Source: Listeria grayi DSM 20601
Lineage (GTDB): Bacteria > Bacillota > Bacilli > Lactobacillales > Listeriaceae
Direction: 5' to 3'
Length of the DNA: 64,000 nt
NCBI RefSeq assembly: GCF_000148995.1
Contig: NZ_GL538352.1
Location: 930,001 to 994,000 of the forward strand
Below are positions 59,095 through 64,000 of this stretch, piece by piece. A program made the translations under genes and the position numbers. The notes under the pieces are model-generated. The model had not been told where the DNA came from. It saw only the letters and a program-made list of their open reading frames with translations, and ran no database searches. The first letter of the stretch is position 1; the number at the start of each line of letters is the position of its first letter.

Positions 59095-59259
59095 TTGAGT
59101 AAAAAAACATACGTAATGACTCAGATTATTTTAGCTGCTATGTTCTTACTATTCGTTTATGTAAACTTAGATAGTCCTAAAAGATATTTTCTTTGGGGAG
59201 CTATCGTTTATATAGTGGCTACTAATTTGATTCAATTTACAAAAAAGCGAAACAACTAG
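59095..59259 (+). CDS. Small two-TM membrane protein, candidate immunity factor
   Basis: 54 residues, starting TTG with AAGGAGG at seven to eight bases: two hydrophobic segments (about 9-22 and 31-46), basic ends (SKKTY at the N-terminus, FTKKRNN at the C-terminus). It follows the secreted protein gene by 12 bp and its stop touches the next ATG. Small two-segment membrane proteins are often immunity proteins of class II type bacteriocins; this is inferred from position. Confidence 0.62.
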   Translation: MSKKTYVMTQIILAAMFLLFVYVNLDSPKRYFLWGAIVYIVATNLIQFTKKRNN

Positions 59260-59694
59260 ATGTCTTATATTAAATGGATTCTATACATCGGTTTTTATGC
59301 TATTCTTTTCACAGCGGCATCACCTATTTTTAATAACTTTAATATTATTATGCTAATAATTACTACAGTGATTTATACAGTTGCGATTATTCCCGCTGTG
59401 AAAAAAGAAATAAGTATTAAAATGTCGTCCTTTGGGCGACTTTTCTTTAATTTTAAACGAACTTGTACGGACATTTCCCAAACAAGTTTTACCCTTGTTT
59501 ATATAGAAGCTGATAACCAATCGGATCGTTCCCGTTTGATTTTTAAAATAGTCTTTGAATCTATCTATATACAACAACAATCCTTTAACACTCCCCACAC
59601 AAAAAAAGCACTGCCACATGCAGTGCTCTTCCCTCTTATTTCTCCACAGCTTCCATCGCGTCTTTCGGTGTTCCAAATAGATAAGTCAAAATAA
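59260..59694 (+). CDS. Second small membrane protein whose frame runs through a terminator
   Basis: Starts directly after the TAG of the preceding gene. The first 50 residues (SYIKWILYIGFYAILF, then IIMLIITTVIYTVAIIPAVKKE) form a two-segment membrane protein like its neighbour. No stop occurs before a terminator hairpin at 59424-59440; the frame continues into unlikely protein and overlaps the opposite EIIBC gene. One extra base in the A6 tract at 59401-59406 would give a TAA near 59418. The natural end is therefore doubtful; the real protein is probably about 52 residues and the end coordinate here is only the open frame. Confidence 0.4.
   Translation: MSYIKWILYIGFYAILFTAASPIFNNFNIIMLIITTVIYTVAIIPAVKKEISIKMSSFGRLFFNFKRTCTDISQTSFTLVYIEADNQSDRSRLIFKIVFESIYIQQQSFNTPHTKKALPHAVLFPLISPQLPSRLSVFQIDKSK
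59424..59450 (+). terminator. Terminator of the secreted-protein cassette
   Basis: GTCGTCC-ttt-GGGCGAC hairpin (59424-59440) followed by TTTTCTTTAATTTT. Confidence 0.7.
59600..59627 (-). terminator. Terminator of the murQ-EIIBC operon
   Basis: AGCACTG/CAGTGCT stem (59607-59613/59621-59627) followed by seven T on the minus strand, just beyond the EIIBC stop. Confidence 0.8.
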
Positions 59695-61096
59695 AGCCAC
59701 CGATATATGCAGCAATCAAACCAATCACATATGCCAACCACATATTATTCGCAATGAGCGGGATCAGTGCGACGCCGCTTGGACCGATCGCGATCGCGCC
59801 GACGTTTCCGAAGAAGCCGACGACTGCCCCGCCAATACCGCCACCGATACAAGCGGTGATGAATGGGCGACCGAGTGGGATCGTTACCCCATAAATAAGT
59901 GGTTCCCCGATGCCGAGGATGCCGACTGGTAGACCACCTTTGATCATAGTAACAAGCGGTTTGTTTTTACGGCAACGGATCCAAAGCGCGATCGCTGCTC
60001 CTACTTGTCCGCCGCCTGCCATGGCAAGGATCGGCAGTAAAACTGTATAGCCGGTTTGATTGATCATTTCTACGTGGATCGGGGTCAAAACTTGATGAAG
60101 CCCTAGCATAACCATTGGTAGGAATAGTGTCCCCAGTACGAACCCGGCAAATACGCCGCCAACACTGATGACCCAATTGATTGCGGTAACCAACCATGTC
60201 GAAACTAGTCCAGCTACTGGCATGATCAAAAAGATCGTTATTAGGCCGATAACAAGCAATATGATCGTCGGTGTGACAATGATATCGATTGCGTTCGGGA
60301 TCACTTTGCGCAAGTTACGTTCGAGCACACACATTAGCCACACTGCGAACAAAACGCCGATGATTCCGCCTTGACCTGCCGTTATGGGCGCACCTGTAAA
60401 GATGTTTTTGATGATATGCCCGTCTAAAAGGCCAGGAAGCAATGTCACACCGGCAACGCCTCCGCCTAAAATTGGCGTTCCACCGAATTCATTGGCGGTA
60501 TTGATACCTACATAAATGGCAAGAAAAGCAAAAATCCCTTTATTCAAAACACCTAAAATGTCGACAAATTGATTCCATGTTGCGGCATCTAGATTTTTAG
60601 CAAGGATATTATTTGTTATGATAGCGGCAATCCCAGCAATCAGTCCGGCTCCGACAAAACCAGGGATCAATGGGACAAAAATATTAGAAACAGATTTTAA
60701 TAATCTTTTGAAGCTGGACGAATTGTTTTGCTTGGCTTTCATTTCTGCTTTAGTAGCAGCTGCACGTTCCTCTACTAATTCTTTTCCAGATTTATTGGTG
60801 TCGGTCAGTTCATGGTCTAAATTTTCCGGAATCGTATCGCCGATCTTAACACCTGCCATGTCAGCCATTTCTTTAGCTACTTTATTTACTACTCCCGGTC
60901 CGACGATGATTTGCAAGGTTTCATCTTCTACAACTCCCAAAACGCCAGGAATCGCTTTCAATTCTTCCAAAGAAACTTTTGCAGGATCTTTGATGCCCAG
61001 ACGAACTCGCGTCATACAATGAGCGATTCGTGAAATGTTTCCAAGTCCGCCGACTTTACTGGTGATCTGTTTTGCGATTTCTTGTTCTTTTGTCAT
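59636..61096 (-). CDS. murP: PTS EIIBC component, N-acetylmuramic acid type
   Basis: Takes up and phosphorylates MurNAc (or MurNAc-GlcNAc) across the membrane. 486 residues: EIIB domain first, with the phosphorylated Cys in ISRIAHCMTRVRLGI (about 23-37) and the Val-rich IIVGPGVVNKVA region, then a linker (about 100-120) and an EIIC domain of about ten membrane segments including PTIILLVIGLITIFLIMP and the GIGEPLIYGVTIPLGRPF loop (about 390). No EIIA domain, so it depends on a separate glucose-type EIIA. ATG at 61096; the upstream GTG lies in the Shine-Dalgarno. Substrate taken from linkage with murQ and mupG. Confidence 0.88.
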   Translation of the reverse strand: MTKEQEIAKQITSKVGGLGNISRIAHCMTRVRLGIKDPAKVSLEELKAIPGVLGVVEDETLQIIVGPGVVNKVAKEMADMAGVKIGDTIPENLDHELTDTNKSGKELVEERAAATKAEMKAKQNNSSSFKRLLKSVSNIFVPLIPGFVGAGLIAGIAAIITNNILAKNLDAATWNQFVDILGVLNKGIFAFLAIYVGINTANEFGGTPILGGGVAGVTLLPGLLDGHIIKNIFTGAPITAGQGGIIGVLFAVWLMCVLERNLRKVIPNAIDIIVTPTIILLVIGLITIFLIMPVAGLVSTWLVTAINWVISVGGVFAGFVLGTLFLPMVMLGLHQVLTPIHVEMINQTGYTVLLPILAMAGGGQVGAAIALWIRCRKNKPLVTMIKGGLPVGILGIGEPLIYGVTIPLGRPFITACIGGGIGGAVVGFFGNVGAIAIGPSGVALIPLIANNMWLAYVIGLIAAYIGGFILTYLFGTPKDAMEAVEK

Positions 61097-61111
61097 GCTG
61101 AACACTCCCTT

Positions 61112-61996
61112 TTATAAAGTTTTTCTTACAAAACCATTTGCTTGTTCAAGCTTTTTAATTGCTTCTAACTTCGTTGAATTCGTTAAAAGCATGACAATCG
61201 CTACTTTGACATGGGTATCTGCTAATTGATAAAATTTAGCGGCTGTTTCATAATCGCAATCGGTTGCTTCCATAATAATGCGTTTGGCGCGCTCGACTAG
61301 CTTCTCATTGGTCGGTTTGACATCGACCATCAAATTTTTATAAATTTTGCCTACCCCGATCATAGAAGCGGTGGAGATCATATTGAGGACCAACTTTTGA
61401 GCTGTTCCAGCCTTCAAGCGTGTTGAGCCGGTCAAAACTTCTGGACCTGTCACCACTTCGACTGCTAGCTCTGCATGTTTGGAAATAGCAGCATCCGCAT
61501 TGCAAGAAACAGCGGCCGTTCTAGCCCCGATACGCTTTGCATAGTCTAGCGCTCCAATGACATAGGGCGTTCGGCCGCTTGCTGCAATACCGATCACATA
61601 ATCATTTTCCGTAAGCGCTAGTTCTTTTAAATCTGTTTCTCCGAGAATCATAGAATCTTCGGCGCCTTCTACAGCTTGGACAAAAGCTTTTTCGCCACCT
61701 GCGATCAAACCAACTACTTGTGAAGGTTCAACGCCGAATGTCGGCACACATTCCACCGCATCCAGTACGCCAAGTCTACCACTTGTCCCGGCACCGAGGT
61801 AAATCAACCTACCTCCGGCTTGGAAAGTAGAAATGACACCGTTTACTATTTTTTCGATCGTTGGTAGCACTTGTTTGATTGCCTGCGGGACAGTTTTATC
61901 TTCCTCATTCATGATCGCCAGGATTTCCGCAGTGGTTAGTTCATCTAAACGCAATGTTTTGCTGTTTCGTTTTTCTGTTGCTAAATTTTCCAACAT
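61112..61996 (-). CDS. murQ: N-acetylmuramic acid 6-phosphate etherase
   Basis: Cleaves the lactyl ether of MurNAc-6P to give GlcNAc-6P and lactate in cell-wall recycling. 294 residues with a SIS fold. Family blocks: LATEKRNSKTLRLDELTTAEIL at the start, GRLIYLGAGTSGRLGVLDAVECVPTFG (about 62-88) and SCNADAAISKHAELAVEVVTGPEVLTGSTRLKAGTAQKLVLNMIST (about 170-215). ATG at 61996 with AAGGAG at eight bases. First gene of the minus operon with murP. Confidence 0.96.
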   Translation of the reverse strand: MLENLATEKRNSKTLRLDELTTAEILAIMNEEDKTVPQAIKQVLPTIEKIVNGVISTFQAGGRLIYLGAGTSGRLGVLDAVECVPTFGVEPSQVVGLIAGGEKAFVQAVEGAEDSMILGETDLKELALTENDYVIGIAASGRTPYVIGALDYAKRIGARTAAVSCNADAAISKHAELAVEVVTGPEVLTGSTRLKAGTAQKLVLNMISTASMIGVGKIYKNLMVDVKPTNEKLVERAKRIIMEATDCDYETAAKFYQLADTHVKVAIVMLLTNSTKLEAIKKLEQANGFVRKTL

Positions 61997-62018
61997 GATG
62001 ATCACTCCTTATGCCACT

Positions 62019-62047
62019 ATTATAAAACTACTGAAATATAATTTCAA
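62019..62047 (-). promoter_or_regulatory. Promoter and operator of murQ-murP
   Basis: Minus strand TTGAAA (62042-62047) and consensus TATAAT (62019-62024) at 17 bp. A perfect inverted repeat TGAAAT-ata-ATTTCA occupies 62032-62046, overlapping the spacer and -35, a suitable site for a MurR/RpiR regulator. Confidence 0.75.
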
Positions 62048-62149
62048 TACTTTTATTTAATTTTAAAATATTTTTTTGTTTTAGTGGCTTGTCGCTGTTT
62101 ATTCCTTTATAATAAAAGTAGAAACTATCGTTAGAAAGGAAGATCCTTT

Positions 62150-63211
62150 ATGCTTGGAATCAGTGTTTATTTGCAAGATCTCTCGGCGGCTCCTCAAAAA
62201 ATCAAGCAGGCAGCTGAAAATGGTTTTCAGCTTATTTTCAGCTCGCTGCACATTCCGGAAGGTGATCCTGAAACTTATTTTCAAACACTCTCTTCCTTAA
62301 GTGCTCTTGCTAAATCACATAACATGCAGCTGATTATGGATATTTCGGAAAAATCATTGCACTATTTAAAGGCGGATTATCGGCATGCAAAGCCGTTAAC
62401 GACACTTGGCGTAACCGGCTTGCGCATTGATGACGGAGTCGCGGCGGCTGATATTGCTTCGCTTTCGCAGCAGCTAAATGTTTATTTGAACGCCAGTACC
62501 ATCACGGCTTCGTTTCTTCACGAATTGGCCCACTATCATCCGCGAATGGAAGCAATCGAGGCATTTCATAATTATTACCCAAAACCAGGAACAGGCCTTA
62601 GCAAATCCTTTTTCACTGCCAAAAATGCTTTTTTAAAAGAGCATGACCTGCGAATATCTGCTTTTATTCCCGGTGATGCTGCAAAACGATTTCCGCTTCA
62701 TGAGGGGCTACCGACATTAGAAGCTCACCGTTATGCCTCGCCCTATGCGGCTTTCTTAGAATTAAAGTCGCTGGGGATCGATGATGTTTATATCGGCGAT
62801 GCGGAAATGAAGACGGAGCGATTTTATTTTTGGAAAAATATTCGTCAGCGCGAACTTGTTTTGCCGCTGAAACTTGCTCATCCGATTTCCCCGCAGTTGG
62901 CAACCTATTTAACTAACGGCGATTGTGACCGACCAGATACAGCGGCCGACTTTGTCCGACTCAGAAATAGCAGAAGTTATTTTCAAGATCAGTTGATCCC
63001 GCCGCAAGACTCAAGTCCAGTTCGGGAAACAGGTGCCGTTACAATGGATAATTCGCTTTTCGGGCGATATCAAGGTGAAGTCATGATCAGCAAAAAAACG
63101 CTTCCTCCCGAACCTAAGACCAATATCATTGGTTATATCGATCCGGCATTTCACGATTGTCTGCCATATGCAGCACAAATGAAAAAGATTCGCTTTTTAT
63201 TGCAAGAATGA
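62150..63211 (+). CDS. mupG: 6-phospho-N-acetylmuramidase, MupG (DUF871) family
   Basis: 353 residues of the DUF871/MupG family, which cuts MurNAc-6P-GlcNAc disaccharide phosphate after PTS uptake, so MurQ can act on the product. The TIM-barrel part starts LGISVYLQDLSAAPQKIKQAAENGFQLIFSSLHIPEG and has GVTGLRIDDGV (about 87) and AFHNYYPKPGTGLS (about 138); a C-terminal smaller domain has VMISKKTLPPEPKTNIIGYI. It is divergent to murQ and has a TATAAT box near 62108. In S. aureus mupG-murQ-murP-murR form one operon; here the genes are arranged divergently. Confidence 0.88.
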   Translation: MLGISVYLQDLSAAPQKIKQAAENGFQLIFSSLHIPEGDPETYFQTLSSLSALAKSHNMQLIMDISEKSLHYLKADYRHAKPLTTLGVTGLRIDDGVAAADIASLSQQLNVYLNASTITASFLHELAHYHPRMEAIEAFHNYYPKPGTGLSKSFFTAKNAFLKEHDLRISAFIPGDAAKRFPLHEGLPTLEAHRYASPYAAFLELKSLGIDDVYIGDAEMKTERFYFWKNIRQRELVLPLKLAHPISPQLATYLTNGDCDRPDTAADFVRLRNSRSYFQDQLIPPQDSSPVRETGAVTMDNSLFGRYQGEVMISKKTLPPEPKTNIIGYIDPAFHDCLPYAAQMKKIRFLLQE

Positions 63212-63212
63212 A

Positions 63213-63256
63213 AAAAACGGTTTGAAATCCGCTAGCCTTGATATCAAACCGTTTTT
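63213..63256 (+). terminator. Bidirectional terminator between mupG and murR
   Basis: AAAAACGGTTTGA and TCAAACCGTTTTT arms (63213-63225 and 63244-63256) with A and T tracts on both sides, serving two convergent genes. Confidence 0.85.
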
Positions 63257-63257
63257 A

Positions 63258-64000
63258 TTATTGTCGAAACCGATCCGTTGCCTGACGCGATTCGCGAATC
63301 TGTTCGATCATTTGGTCATAATGTCTGGAAACATAATGATAATACAAGACATCAATGATAAAGAATTGCGCTTGCTTGGAACTGGTCGCGGTGCTACGGA
63401 ATTTTGCTTCTGGTGCCCTGGAAGTCTCTAAGAGGAAGTCGGCTTTCGCTTTCAGCTTGCTTGGTCCAAAACGTGTAAGCCCAATAACTGTCAAATTATT
63501 TTGCTTCGCCTGTTCGGCCAACTCGATGACCGAAGTGGTCTCGCCGCTGTTGGATACGGCAAAGAACACACCAGACTTTCGGGCAGCGAATGCCATCGCA
63601 AGTACATGTTCATCTTGACTAATAACGACTTGTTTACCAGCCCGCAGCCATTTTTGCGCGATGTCTTGTGCGACTAGCCAAGAAGCTCCCACCCCGTAGG
63701 TATAGATCGTGTCGGCTTTTTCCAGCTGTTCAGAAACCGTTCGGATTTTCGCTTCGCTGATTTGCCCCGCAGTATCGTTTAGAGTCTGGAAATAATTTGC
63801 CAGCAATTTTTGCGAAATACCATCAAAAGATTCATCTTCTTCAAAGTCATAATAACCAGAGGCGACCGGCGAAGACAGCTCGGAGTACAGTTGCCTTTTA
63901 AAGTCGGGAAAACTTTTTAATCCCAGCGATTTGCAAAAACGGACGATCGCCGCAGCGCTTGTGTCCGCTCGCTTGGCTAATGAGTGGATCGAAGAAGCTG
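63258..64000 (-). CDS. murR: RpiR-family regulator, MurR type (5' end outside window)
   Basis: Transcription factor with N-terminal HTH and C-terminal sugar-isomerase (SIS) domain. At the cut the HTH is seen as SIHSLAKRADTSAAAIVRFCKSLGLKSFPDFKRQL, read in the minus frame down from the window edge. The SIS part has TYGVGASWLVAQDIAQKWLRAGKQVV, AFAARKSGVFFAVSNSGETTSVIELAEQA and ends FRQ. RpiR proteins sense phosphosugars, MurNAc-6P for MurR. Convergent with mupG; likely binds the inverted repeat at 62032. About 248 residues are visible, and the first few tens are missing. Confidence 0.88.
   Translation of the reverse strand, partial: ASSIHSLAKRADTSAAAIVRFCKSLGLKSFPDFKRQLYSELSSPVASGYYDFEEDESFDGISQKLLANYFQTLNDTAGQISEAKIRTVSEQLEKADTIYTYGVGASWLVAQDIAQKWLRAGKQVVISQDEHVLAMAFAARKSGVFFAVSNSGETTSVIELAEQAKQNNLTVIGLTRFGPSKLKAKADFLLETSRAPEAKFRSTATSSKQAQFFIIDVLYYHYVSRHYDQMIEQIRESRQATDRFRQ

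Overview
The window is a 64 kb stretch of a low-to-moderate GC Firmicutes chromosome whose gene order is that of the genus Listeria (Listeriaceae). The reasons are the run dxs-csp-ispA-xseBA-folD-nusB-yqhY-accCB-efp-pepP family, then gcvT-gcvPA-gcvPB next to comG, then yqgU-like/glucokinase/gluP/rpmG, pnp-rpsO-ribF-truB-rbfA-infB-nusA-rimP, and polC-proS-rseP-dxr-cdsA-uppS-frr-pyrH. As I recall, L. monocytogenes keeps rpsB-tsf far from pyrH-frr; here they lie 7 kb apart. That suggests a Listeria lineage outside the monocytogenes group, but the species cannot be fixed from the sequence alone.

Layout. 1-9 kb (minus strand): isoprenoid, exonuclease VII, folate, fatty-acid and translation housekeeping genes. 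9.2-10.9 kb (plus): three small membrane genes. 10.9-15.05 kb (minus): the glycine cleavage genes under a glycine riboswitch with one complete aptamer. 15.3-19.15 kb (plus): the seven-gene comG competence pseudopilus operon. 19.15-24 kb (minus): lipoprotein, glucokinase, rhomboid GluP, folate salvage and L33. 24.1-25.0 kb (plus): two small membrane-anchored proteins. 25.1-35.2 kb (minus): RNA decay, ribosome maturation and translation initiation genes, with structured leaders before pnp, rpsO and rimP. 35.4-37.25 kb (plus): an unusual surface-protein gene. 37.3-49.05 kb (minus): DNA polymerase III PolC, ProRS, and the cell-envelope lipid and ribosome recycling genes.

49.1-59.5 kb is the accessory part. 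It holds a plus-strand phosphonate-type ABC importer (phnDCEE) with a cytosolic 5'-nucleotidase, a basic secreted toxin-like protein with a small acidic partner, a broken phage-type integrase, the tsf-rpsB pair, and a second secreted-protein cassette with small membrane proteins. 59.6-64 kb is a complete MurNAc recycling locus: murP-type EIIBC and murQ on minus, mupG divergent on plus, and a murR-type regulator cut by the window end.

The strongest unexplained signals are these. (1) The surface-protein gene needs a -1 shift at a canonical A_AAA_AAC heptamer just before a stop. It also places an LPATG sorting signal directly in front of a second signal-peptide-like segment and MucBP repeats. 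(2) Two secreted-protein cassettes flank tsf-rpsB and share an NQTDG motif at the pro/mature junction, next to an integrase relic. (3) The phn transporter is coupled to a nucleotidase with no export signal. Several start codons were moved from the longest ORF to an internal start because of Shine-Dalgarno spacing; each case is explained in its entry.
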